Source: Streptomyces sp. A012304 (lineage in GTDB: Bacteria; Actinomycetota; Actinomycetes; Streptomycetales; Streptomycetaceae). From it: a stretch of DNA of 64,000 nucleotides. The stretch spans positions 84,583 through 148,582 of the forward strand of contig NZ_BQUN01000095.1 in NCBI RefSeq assembly GCF_026008495.1, read 5' to 3'. The notes under the pieces are model-generated. The model saw only the letters and a list, made by a program, of their open reading frames with translations. It was not told where the DNA came from and searched no databases. A program made the position numbers and the translations under genes. Positions 44,181 through 51,913 of the stretch are shown piece by piece (the stretch's first letter is position 1; every line of letters begins with the position of its first letter).

Positions 44181-45172
44181 TCCGCCGTCGGGCCGGCCCA
44201 CGCCGACAGCCGCTCGCGTGCCGCGCGCACCGCACGCCGGTCCTCCTCGGGCCCCAGCGCCCGAGGGGGCAGCGTGGCGAGGACCGCGCTGCGGCCCGAG
44301 CGCACGGCCCGGTGCCCCCGGGCGAGCACCGTCAGGCTCTGCGCCGGGCCGGCCTCGACGAGCAGCCGGTCACCGTCGGCGAGCACCCGCTCCAGCGTCC
44401 GCCAGAACAGCACCGGGGCGGTCGGCTGCCCGGCCCAGAACGCGGCGTCGACCGCCTGCTCCGCGCTCAACGGCCGCGCGGTGTATGCGGAGTACAGCGG
44501 CGTACGGGGAGGCGCGAGCGGCATGCCGCGCACCAGGGCCTCCGTCTCGGCCACCAGCGGCGCCAGCGCCGGGCTGTGGTACGGGGTGCGGGTGGCGAGC
44601 CGCCGGAAGGTCCTGCCGTCCGCGGTCAGCCGCCGGGCGACGGCCTCCAGGGCGGCCCGTGGACCGGAGAGCACCGTGTGCCGGGGCGCGTTCACCGCGC
44701 CCACCACCACCCCGTCCGTCAGGCATCCGGTCAGTTCGCCGGGCGCCGCCGCGACCGCGAGCATCCCGCCCGCCGGAGTGGTCCGCTGCAACCGGACCCG
44801 CTCCCACAGCAGCCGGACCGCGTCGTCGAGCCGGAACACCCCGGCGAGCACGGCGGCGGCGAACTCGCCCATGCTGTGCCCGAGGTACGCCGCCGGACGC
44901 ACCCCCCAGCTCTCCACCAGCCGCCCCATCGCGTAGTCCACGGCGAACAGCAGGGGCGCGGAACGGGCATCGGACTCCATCGGCACGGCGGGCCGCTCGG
45001 CCAGCCAGTCGGCCCTCGCGGCCTCGCCCGGCGCGCCGAGCAGGGCCAGGACGGAGTCCACCGCGTCGGTGAAGACCGGCTCGTGCCCGTAGAGTCCGGC
45101 CGCCATCTGCGTGTGCTGCGCTCCTGTTCCCGGGAACATCAGGACCACGGAGCGGCGCTGAAGGTCAGTCAT
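44141..45172 (-). CDS. Malonyl-CoA:ACP transacylase
   Basis: The 343-residue FabD-like acyltransferase has FPGTGAQ, the nucleophile Ser100 in YLGHSMGEFAAAVLAG, RTPYHSP (catalytic His) and LLVEAGPAQSLT. It loads malonyl groups (or the starter acyl) on the ACP. Most type II clusters borrow the housekeeping FabD; a dedicated one is often found with a KAS III. The ATG at 45172 lies in the promoter shared with the acyl-CoA carboxylase gene. Confidence 0.92.
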   Translation of the reverse strand: MTDLQRRSVVLMFPGTGAQHTQMAAGLYGHEPVFTDAVDSVLALLGAPGEAARADWLAERPAVPMESDARSAPLLFAVDYAMGRLVESWGVRPAAYLGHSMGEFAAAVLAGVFRLDDAVRLLWERVRLQRTTPAGGMLAVAAAPGELTGCLTDGVVVGAVNAPRHTVLSGPRAALEAVARRLTADGRTFRRLATRTPYHSPALAPLVAETEALVRGMPLAPPRTPLYSAYTARPLSAEQAVDAAFWAGQPTAPVLFWRTLERVLADGDRLLVEAGPAQSLTVLARGHRAVRSGRSAVLATLPPRALGPEEDRRAVRAARERLSAWAGPTADHSGRLPVELPAS

Positions 45173-45229
45173 GGCGCCAGGCTGGACCGCCCGGATCGAG
45201 CCGCTCTCCACCGGCTCTCGCGGAAGCCG

Positions 45230-45247
45230 TCGAGTCCGCCTTGAGCG
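45230..45247. promoter_or_regulatory. SARP-like heptamer pair
   Basis: TCGAGTC (45230) and TTGAGCG (45241) are 11 bp apart, 22-39 nt upstream of the carboxylase ATG, in the divergent transacylase/carboxylase promoter. Confidence 0.45.
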
Positions 45248-45268
45248 GCCGGGCGCACGCTGCACTCC

Positions 45269-46942
45269 ATGAGCGTTGTCGACGAAACGTCCCCGGCGTC
45301 GGTGACCACCCGGACCACGGCGGGCACCGCCACCGCCGTCGCGGACGCCACCACCACCCCCGTCCCGGACGCCACCGCCGCCCCCCGTGACGGTCATCTC
45401 CGCGACCGGGTCGCGGAACTCGCCGCGCTGCACGAGAGCGTGCGGTGCGGCCCGAGCGAGCGGGCGACCGAGGCCCAGCACGCGAAGGGCAAGCTGACCG
45501 CGCGCGAACGTCTCGCGCTCCTCTTCGACGAGGGCACGTTCGCCGAGATCGAGGAGCTGCGCCGGCACCGCGCCACCGGCTTCGGACTGGAGAACCGCCG
45601 CCCCCACACCGACGGCGTCGTCACGGGCTGGGGCCGGGTGGACGGCCGTACGGTGTTCGCGTACGCCCATGACTTCCGTATCTTCGGCGGCGCCCTCGGC
45701 GAGGCGCACGCGCAGAAGATCCACAAGCTGATGGACCTGGCCGAGAGCGCGGGCGCGCCGATCGTCGGCCTGTGCGACGGCGCCGGCGCGCGGATCCAGG
45801 AAGGGGTCACCGCGCTGGCCGGCTACGGCGGCATCTTCACCCGCAACGTGCGCAGCTCGGGGGTCATCCCCCAGATCAGCGTGGTGCTGGGGCCGTGCGC
45901 CGGGGGCGCCGCGTACTCGCCGGCGCTGACCGACTTCGTGTTCATGGTGCGCGGCACCGCGCAGATGTTCATCACCGGGCCGGACGTCGTGCAGGCGGTC
46001 ACCGGGGAGGTCGTCACGCACGAGGCGCTGGGCGGCGCCGACACCCACGCGTCGCTCTCCGGCGTGGCCCACTTCGCCTACGACGACGAGCCCACGTGCC
46101 TGGAGGACGTACGCCATCTGCTGTCCCTGCTGCCGTCCAACAACCGTGAACTGCCCCCGCCGCGGCCCACGTCGGACCCGGCCGACCGCCGCACCGAGGC
46201 GCTGCTCGACCTGGTCCCGGCGGACCCCGGGCGCGCGTACGACATGCGGGCGGTGATCGCCGAGGTCGTCGACGACGGCGACTTCTTCGAGGTCCAGGAG
46301 AACTGGGCGACCAACGTGGTGTGCGCGCTGGCGCGGCTGGACGGGCAGGCGGTGGGCATCGTGGCCAACCAGCCCGCGTCGTTCGCCGGGGTGCTGGACA
46401 TCCACGCCTCGGAGAAGGCCGCCCGCTTCGTGCAGACCTGCGACGCCTTCAACATCCCGCTCGTCACCCTCGTCGACGTCCCCGGCTTCCTGCCCGGCGT
46501 CGACCAGGAGCACGGCGGCATCATCCGGCACGGCGCCAAACTGCTGTACGCCTACTGCAACGCCACCGTGCCGCGGGTGCAGCTGATCCTGCGCAAGGCC
46601 TACGGCGGCGCGTACATCGTGATGGACTCCCGTTCGATCGGCACCGACGTCTCCCTGGCCTGGCCGAGCAACGAGATCGCGGTGATGGGGGCGGAGGGGG
46701 CGGCGAACATCGTCTTCCGCCGGGAGATCGCGACGGCGGCCGATCCGGAGGCGACCCGCGCCCGGCTGGTCAAGGAGTACCGCGCCGAGCTGATGCACCC
46801 CTATTACGCGGCCGAGCGCGGTCTCGTCGACAGTGTGATCGACCCGGCCGAGACGCGGGCCCGGCTGATCGGGGCGCTGGCGATGCTGCGCGCCAAGCAC
46901 GCGCCCCTGCCGGCCCGCAAGCACGGGAACCAGCCGCAGTGA
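45269..46942 (+). CDS. Acyl-CoA carboxylase beta subunit
   Basis: The 557-residue carboxyltransferase subunit (acetyl/propionyl-CoA carboxylase) has an unusual Thr/Ala-rich start of 40 residues, then KLTARERLALLFDEGTFAEI. Two crotonase-like halves carry the oxyanion-hole motifs GAGARIQEGV and LRKAYGGAYIVM. It makes malonyl-CoA (or methylmalonyl-CoA) with a biotinylated alpha subunit encoded elsewhere. Position in the cluster suggests extender supply for the PKS. Confidence 0.94.
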   Translation: MSVVDETSPASVTTRTTAGTATAVADATTTPVPDATAAPRDGHLRDRVAELAALHESVRCGPSERATEAQHAKGKLTARERLALLFDEGTFAEIEELRRHRATGFGLENRRPHTDGVVTGWGRVDGRTVFAYAHDFRIFGGALGEAHAQKIHKLMDLAESAGAPIVGLCDGAGARIQEGVTALAGYGGIFTRNVRSSGVIPQISVVLGPCAGGAAYSPALTDFVFMVRGTAQMFITGPDVVQAVTGEVVTHEALGGADTHASLSGVAHFAYDDEPTCLEDVRHLLSLLPSNNRELPPPRPTSDPADRRTEALLDLVPADPGRAYDMRAVIAEVVDDGDFFEVQENWATNVVCALARLDGQAVGIVANQPASFAGVLDIHASEKAARFVQTCDAFNIPLVTLVDVPGFLPGVDQEHGGIIRHGAKLLYAYCNATVPRVQLILRKAYGGAYIVMDSRSIGTDVSLAWPSNEIAVMGAEGAANIVFRREIATAADPEATRARLVKEYRAELMHPYYAAERGLVDSVIDPAETRARLIGALAMLRAKHAPLPARKHGNQPQ

Positions 46943-47157
46943 GCGGCGCCACCGTGCGGGTCGTCCGCGGTGCCCCGCGCGCGGAGGAGCTCGCCGCCCT
47001 GGTCCTGGTCCTGCACGCCCTGGCCGCGAAGGACGCGGCACGGGCCGCCCGAGCCGCGTCCCCGCGGGCGGCCGACTGGTCGCGCCCGGCCGCCCCGCTG
47101 ACCGTCGCGTCCCTTTCCTGGGCCACCCGCCCTCCCCCGGCCTGGCGGGCGGCCTAG
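46939..47157 (+). CDS. Acyl-CoA carboxylase epsilon subunit, possibly clipped
   Basis: This 72-residue protein starts with a GTG that overlaps the beta-subunit stop. VRVVRGAPRAEELAALVLVLHALAA is the conserved epsilon core that stabilises actinobacterial carboxylases. The Ala/Arg-rich middle ends WATRPPPAWRAA. Its TAG stop coincides with the first bases of the IS701-type sequence, so a few C-terminal residues may have been replaced by the insertion. Confidence 0.85.
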   Translation: MSGATVRVVRGAPRAEELAALVLVLHALAAKDAARAARAASPRAADWSRPAAPLTVASLSWATRPPPAWRAA

Positions 47158-47577
47158 TACTCCAGTCTGCTTTCGCGATCTTGTGGTGGCCCGGCTGGGA
47201 ACGAGTACGGCCACCGCGTGATCGTCGGGGGTTGTGTGGACTCCTGAAGATCGTGCGGTGGCCGCAGGCCATAGCGTAGACCCTGCCCGATGGCGGGCGA
47301 TGTTCGACCAGACCATGGCCCGGATCGCGGGCCGCTTCGGGCGAGTTGAGCCACGGGCCACGGCCCGCGCCTATCTACGCGGGCTGCTGTCGAACGCCGA
47401 GCGCAAAAACTGCCGGCAGACGGCCGAGCAGGCCGGTCACGCCCGGCCCGGGCCGATGCAGCGCCTGCTGCGGTACGCCCGCTGGGATGCCGATGCCGTC
47501 CGTGACGACCTGCGCGCCTACGCCGCCGAACACCTCGGCACCGACGACGCGGTGCTGATCGTGGACGAGACCGGACC
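47155..47577 (+). pseudogene. IS701-type transposase remnant
   Basis: From 47234 the frame gives about 115 residues of an IS701-like transposase N-terminus: MFDQTMARIAGRFGRVEPR, NCRQTAEQAGHARPGPMQRL and DADAVRDDLRAYAAEHLG, stopping after the first catalytic-Asp region VLIVDETG. The rest of the DDE domain is gone and unrelated sequence begins near 47578. The left flank TAGTACTCCAG seems to be the IS end. It marks the right boundary of the polyketide cluster. Confidence 0.75.
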
Positions 47578-47608
47578 CGAGGCCGCGCGAATGCTGCGCC
47601 CGCGACCG

Positions 47609-48160
47609 TTATCCGCGGTCCTTCCGGCGCAGCTGCTTCGCTTGCTCGACGCCGCTGCTGTGAGCCGTGATGGCCTTGGCGTGGTTCTTGTCGGCTGTGA
47701 TGGCCGCGCGGGCCTTCAGGTCTGCGATGAGCCGTACGGCCACTTCGCGGAGGTCGCCGCTCATGGCGACGAATTGGACCAAGTGCTGGAGGGCGGCGAG
47801 GCCCCCGGCACGGGCCGGGATTGAGAGGACGGTGTCCTCCGCCAGCACGGCATCGACAGCCCGGCGCTCTGCGGTCATATTCCGGGTGCGCCGAAGGCGG
47901 TCGTTGAACGAGCCCTTCCTGCCGAACGGGGCGAGTCGTTCAGCCAGGCTGTCGAGGTCATGGCCAGGCTTGCGGTAGTAGGGCCGGTCCTCGCTGCCGG
48001 CGTTGCGGAAGTCCAGGAGGCTAGAGAGGAAGAAGCCGGCGACCTTCTCAGGGTCGGGCGTCAGGCCGGCTCCCATCCAGCGCTCGACCGACGCGGCGCC
48101 CCGGACTTCCATGACCAGAGACCAGCCGCTGCTGGTGCTCCAGTCGAAGTGGACGTCCAT
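47609..48160 (-). CDS. Hypothetical protein
   Basis: 183 residues from the ATG at 48160 (MDVHFDWSTSSGWSLVMEV); no family is recognised. The protein is mixed alpha/beta with a helical C-terminal half, rich in Leu and Arg (ERLAPFGRKGSFNDRLRRTRN, GGLAALQHLVQFVAMSGDLR). Amino-acid composition and codon bias look genuine. It abuts the IS701 remnant and faces a truncated gene on the other strand, so its 5' context may be rearranged. It could be an uncharacterised effector or immunity-type protein, but nothing shows this. Confidence 0.55.
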   Translation of the reverse strand: MDVHFDWSTSSGWSLVMEVRGAASVERWMGAGLTPDPEKVAGFFLSSLLDFRNAGSEDRPYYRKPGHDLDSLAERLAPFGRKGSFNDRLRRTRNMTAERRAVDAVLAEDTVLSIPARAGGLAALQHLVQFVAMSGDLREVAVRLIADLKARAAITADKNHAKAITAHSSGVEQAKQLRRKDRG

Positions 48161-48165
48161 CACGT

Positions 48166-48620
48166 CCTTCGGTGTCGACGGACGCGGTCTGTCGCACGGG
48201 CTGGCGCTGATGAACCTGCTCGACGGTCCGGGCCACCTGGCGCGGGACCGGCTCAACAGTGTCACGCTCGTTTCGGCGCCGGGCCACGGCTTCCACCCCG
48301 GGTCGGGTGTCAATGCCGACTTCCGGTTCACGGTGACCGCGGACGGCGGGGTAGCCGTCGATGATCGGTGTGTCGGCTTCGCCGAGGCCGGCGGGCGGAC
48401 GCTGACCCTGCACGGCTACCTGATCGCCTTCGACGGGCGCGGTCTGCCTCACGATCTGGTGCCGATGTCCCTGCCGGAACAGGGCGGCGTCCTGCCCCGG
48501 GACCGGGTCAACGAGCTGACCCTCGTCCCGGCGGCGACCTATACCCTGAGGGCCGACAGGGAGCCGTTCACCGAGTTCCGCTTCGACGTCGCCACGACAG
48601 GAGCGGTCAGCCCGGGGTGA
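48166..48620 (+). pseudogene. C-terminal part of a repeat-containing hypothetical protein
   Basis: The frame encodes two similar segments of about 60-75 residues. One begins VDGRGLSHGLALMNLLDGP and ends FRFTV; the next begins FDGRGLPHDLVPMSLPEQG and ends FRFDV. Each contains the pattern ARDR(L/V)N-LTLV. No start with a ribosome site precedes the first repeat, which begins abruptly after the opposite-strand gene. The ORF is therefore probably the 3' remnant of a longer gene. No family was recognised. Confidence 0.45.
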
Positions 48621-48702
48621 CGGGCTTTATGACCAGGCGCTTGGCCAGGAAAGGCGCCACCCCCAGCTGGACAAGGAAACCGCTGCCAGCTCCCCATGCC
48701 GG

Positions 48703-48990
48703 CTAACTCAGAGCAGCGAGGCCCTTCTCCAGATCGTCGAGGTTCATGACGGGCTCGAAGGTGACCTCCGCGCCCATCTCCTGAAAGAACGGGTCGGCGA
48801 TGGAGGGCAGTTGCGAGCTGTCCTTCATGTCGAAGACCATGATCATGGTGCGTCCGCCCTCGGGGGTGAAGTAGGCGGCCTCGGGCTTCAGCTGCTCGAT
48901 GGTCGACTTCACCGACTGGGGCATCGCTCCGCCCTTGGTCACCTTGTTCGACATCTGGGTGTCCATGCGGGCCTTCATCATCATCCGCAT
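48703..48990 (-). CDS. Small DUF3303-like hypothetical protein
   Basis: This 95-residue protein starts at an ATG with GAGGAG upstream. After a Met-rich start (MRMMMKARMDT) comes QLKPEAAYFTPEGGRTMIMV and DPFFQEMGAEVTFEPVMNLD, a ferredoxin-like dimeric alpha/beta-barrel pattern similar to DUF3303 or ABM-like proteins. Its role is unknown. It overlaps the upstream hypothetical gene by 10 nt. Confidence 0.65.
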   Translation of the reverse strand: MRMMMKARMDTQMSNKVTKGGAMPQSVKSTIEQLKPEAAYFTPEGGRTMIMVFDMKDSSQLPSIADPFFQEMGAEVTFEPVMNLDDLEKGLAALS

Positions 48991-49505
48991 CGCATGCTCT
49001 CCTCGCGCACCATGACCTGCGCGGTTCCGTCCGCGCTCGCTGGGATCCGGTGCATCCCACTCAGCTTTACCGCAGCCGTTCGCGGGCGCCAAGATCTGCT
49101 GGGCCCTACGTGAAAACCCCCAGCCGCGATCGCCTGGGGGTCCGTGCACCGGTGCCCCGGGCGAGTGAGCAGCGCGCTGACCTGCCGTGGTCGGGCAGAT
49201 GGTCGGGGCTGTGGTCCGGGCGTGTCGCCGGAGTAGCAGAAGCGGCAGCTCACACCCTGGCCCGGCGTGCGGGGCTCGCCGGGGCGCGGGTCGCACAGGG
49301 CGCGGCCTCCGGGGAACTGCCCGAGCCCGGTGGACAGGGCCACGCCGTCGTCGACTTCCACGGTCCGCCATCCGTGGATGCCCAGCAGCAGGCCGTCCAG
49401 CGGTCCGCCCACCAGTTCGGCGTAGCCGCGTCCCGGCTTCGGGCCCGGATGGTCGTGGTCGGCTCCGTAGATCCGGCCGCGCAGCAACTGCTCGTCTCCA
49501 TTCAT
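48981..49505 (-). CDS. Hypothetical Streptomyces protein with aberrant C-terminus
   Basis: The first 85-95 residues (MNGDEQLLRGRIYGADHDHP, GYAELVGGPLDGLLLGIHGW, GGRALCDPRPGEP) match a short conserved Streptomyces family that normally ends soon after a SGDTP motif. Here the frame runs on for about 75 more low-complexity residues. A lost stop or small indel near 49220 may have extended it. Function unknown. Confidence 0.55.
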   Translation of the reverse strand: MNGDEQLLRGRIYGADHDHPGPKPGRGYAELVGGPLDGLLLGIHGWRTVEVDDGVALSTGLGQFPGGRALCDPRPGEPRTPGQGVSCRFCYSGDTPGPQPRPSARPRQVSALLTRPGHRCTDPQAIAAGGFHVGPSRSWRPRTAAVKLSGMHRIPASADGTAQVMVREESMRCG

Positions 49506-49656
49506 CCGTCCAGCCTCGCAGCCGCCACCGACAGCACCCCGCGCGGCGGCGGGCCCGGCCCGTGCCTTGGTTCATCCAGGCCCCGGTGTCCTAGCTCAGA
49601 CACCAGCCGCAAGGTAACCGGCGGGTAGCTTTCGCGTCGTCAGACAGCCCGCTAAA

Positions 49657-49677
49657 GGCTGTCCCGTAAGTGATCTC
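49657..49677 (+). repeat. IS5-family terminal inverted repeat, left
   Basis: GGCTGTCCCGTAAGTGATCTC pairs with the inverted copy at 51122-51142 with one mismatch. The 1.49-kb interval holds the SUKH-3 gene and the frameshifted transposase, so the IS carries a passenger gene. Confidence 0.7.
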
Positions 49678-49772
49678 CGTTCACGTGCGGGACAGCATCC
49701 TGTCCCGCTGCGGACCAGAGATGTGCGGCAGACTTCGGTGAACAGGCGCGGTTGCGAGGACGGGGAGGGCGC

Positions 49773-50261
49773 ATGGAACATGCCGGTGGGTCGCTGTTGG
49801 GTTGCAGGCCTTCAGTGCTGGACGCGCTCAGCGTGGCCGGGTGGACAGCGGATCGCCAGGTCGCAACTGGGGAGTGGACACATCAACTGACGGCGGCGGG
49901 GTTCGAGCTCAACGACGCGGCGCTCGGGGTTTGGGCGGAGTTCGGCGGACTGACGATCGCGAGCTCCCCGGCGCGTGTCCCCGGCTCGTCCCTGCACATA
50001 GACCCTGTTGACGCCTGCATCGACACAGCCGCGGAAGCCTCCAGGTTGAGGCTTAGATATGCGGAGAACTACAGCCCTCTGGGCATGTGGTCGGTCCAGT
50101 ACAGATCATACATTGCAGCAAGCGGGCGCGTCATTGCTGTGGGACCGAATGTCCTCTGGCACCTGGGTTCAACCTTCGCAGAGGCGCTGGCCTACGTAGT
50201 GGATGGAGACGGCGGCGCCGATCGTACAGAGCGGGCAGACTGGCTCGCCAACTGTCGATGA
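49773..50261 (+). CDS. SUKH-3 domain immunity protein
   Basis: This 162-residue protein has the SUKH-3 pattern: LSVAGWTADRQVATGEWTHQL, WAEFGGLTIAS, LHIDPVDACID and YSPLGMWSVQY...GRVIAVGPN. It starts at an ATG after GGGGAGGG. SUKH proteins neutralise diverse polymorphic toxins by direct binding. No toxin gene is adjacent. It lies inside the terminal repeats of an IS5-family element, 57 nt before the transposase, so it may travel as a passenger. Confidence 0.8.
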   Translation: MEHAGGSLLGCRPSVLDALSVAGWTADRQVATGEWTHQLTAAGFELNDAALGVWAEFGGLTIASSPARVPGSSLHIDPVDACIDTAAEASRLRLRYAENYSPLGMWSVQYRSYIAASGRVIAVGPNVLWHLGSTFAEALAYVVDGDGGADRTERADWLANCR

Positions 50262-50318
50262 ATCGGTCCCTCGCGCACTGTCCGCGGGGCGCTGGCCGAC
50301 AGGTGAGACGATCCTGCT

Positions 50319-51090
50319 GTGGCTGGTGGGATCACGGCGTCGGAGTCGTCCTGGATATCCCCGTTCACCGGGCTGAGTCCGCGTCAGTTCGGCAAGCTGA
50401 TCACCGCGCTACGGCGCGAGGGTGCGGACCCGGTCCGCAAGGGCCAGCCCTGGAGCCTGCCGCTGGAGGACCGGCTCCTGCTGGTCGCCACGTACTGGCG
50501 GACGAACCTGACCCTGCGGCAGCCTGCCCCGCCGTTCGGGGTCTCAAAGTCCGCAGCCAGCCGCATCATCGACCACCTCGGGCCGTCGCTGGCACCACAG
50601 CAACGCAAACGGTTCCGCAGGGACACAGTGCTGATCGTGGACGGCACCCTGGTACCCACCCGCGACCACAAGGTTGCCGAACAATCGAAGAACTACCGAT
50701 ACTCCACCAACCACCAGGTCGTCATCGACGCCAACACTCGCATGAGCGTCATTGTGGGCCGACCAGTGCCTGGCAACCGCAACGACTGCAAGGCGTGGGA
50801 CCTGTCCGGCGTGAAGGCCGCCGTCGGCAACACCATGGTGATCGCGGACGGCGGCTACAGGGGCACCGGCCTGGTCATCCCACACCGCCGCGAACGCGGT
50901 AAGGCCGAACTTCCGGCCTGGAAAAGAGGAGCACAACACCTCCCACCGCAAGGTCCGCACCCGCGTCGAGCACACCTTCGCCCGGATGAAGGGCTGGAAG
51001 ATCCTCCGTGACTGCCGCCTGAAAGGCGACGGCGTCCATCACGCCATGCTCGGCATCGCCCGCCTGCACAACCTCACCCTCGCAGGGTGA
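50319..51090 (+). pseudogene. IS5-family transposase, frameshifted
   Basis: A DDE transposase of the IS5 type: LTLRQPAPPFGVSKSAASRI (HTH), VLIVDGTLVPTRDH (first Asp), NQVVIDANTRM and VIADGGYRGTGLVIPHRR (second Asp). One extra A in the run 50922-50925 shifts the frame before the last part. EEHNTSHRKVRTRVEHTFAR (catalytic Glu) and the C-terminus then continue in another frame to 51090. The intact copy at 52519 shows the undisturbed reading (LPAWKEAHNASHRKV). Confidence 0.85.
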
Positions 51091-51121
51091 CAAAGAAACG
51101 AGCAGGTCAACAGGCACATCT

Positions 51122-51142
51122 GAGATCATTTACGGGACAGCC
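51122..51142 (-). repeat. IS5-family terminal inverted repeat, right
   Basis: GAGATCATTTACGGGACAGCC is the inverted partner of 49657-49677, with 20 of 21 bases paired. It lies 32 nt after the transposase stop. Confidence 0.7.
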
Positions 51143-51150
51143 CTTAGGTA

Positions 51151-51738
51151 TCAAGGACCGATTGTTGGCAGGAGTTGCACCACACCAACCGAAGGGGACC
51201 CGTCGATCTTGTAGAACGCGCGGACTCTCCATCGTCCTGCGGGCACGGGCACCGGGGCTTCATCCGGCTGACCCTTGCCATCCGGGTAGGGCACGCCGAG
51301 GTCTTCGCCGGCCTCGACTGAGTCCATCAGAACCGCGGGGCCGTCGGTCTCCCAGACTCCGCAGTACTCCCATGGCGTCGCCTCATCGCTCAGGACAGCA
51401 CCGGCTGCGGCGACCAGCTCGGCTTCGGAGTTGGCGCCGAGCCACCGCACGAAGACCCTTCGTTCGGGTAGGTAGCAGGTCGTGGCTGGTTCGTCTCCCA
51501 GCACCAGCACGGATGTGCTCTCGGCATCACCCAGGCTGATCACTTCGGCGGACCCCTCGACGGCGCAGGCCCGGTCGTAATCGTCCGGCTGGTCGGTGCC
51601 ACCGACGATGATGCCGCCCTCGGTGCAGCCGCTCCACTGGTGCAGCACGGACACAGGAACGACGATCAGCGGGCCGCCCATGGACTCCACCCATGTCAGG
51701 TCGAGCCTGTCGCGATTGGTGTTGTCGCTGTCACTCAT
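51151..51738 (-). CDS. Imm21-family immunity protein
   Basis: The 195 residues show the Imm21 start LDLTWVESMGGPLIVVPVSV followed by DDYDRACAVEGSAEVI and a Trp-containing C-terminal strand pattern (GRWRVRAFYKID). Imm21 is a predicted antitoxin family of polymorphic toxin systems. There is no toxin here. It sits 8 nt from the IS right end. Recognition is from memory of the family, without a profile search. Confidence 0.7.
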   Translation of the reverse strand: MSDSDNTNRDRLDLTWVESMGGPLIVVPVSVLHQWSGCTEGGIIVGGTDQPDDYDRACAVEGSAEVISLGDAESTSVLVLGDEPATTCYLPERRVFVRWLGANSEAELVAAAGAVLSDEATPWEYCGVWETDGPAVLMDSVEAGEDLGVPYPDGKGQPDEAPVPVPAGRWRVRAFYKIDGSPSVGVVQLLPTIGP

Positions 51739-51913
51739 GCACGCCGTCTGCCTTCATCCTGTGACAGGGCGAGACGCCTGACATCTGGACTGACCTCAAC
51801 CCAGCACTCTCCCAGCTCCTGGGTCGACGGTGGACGGGATGGGAGCACTCCGCGCACGCCACTACGACGGCTGCCTCGCAACCGCCGGCCTGACCCTGGA
51901 GGACTGACGTAAC

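Noticed and set aside
47577..47824. Extension of the IS701 frame to 47824
   Set aside because: After the VDETG region the translation no longer resembles a transposase and lies opposite the hypothetical gene at 47609.
51739..51913. Short frames between Imm21 and SUKH-4 genes
   Set aside because: No start with ribosome site and no recognisable motif; taken as intergenic.
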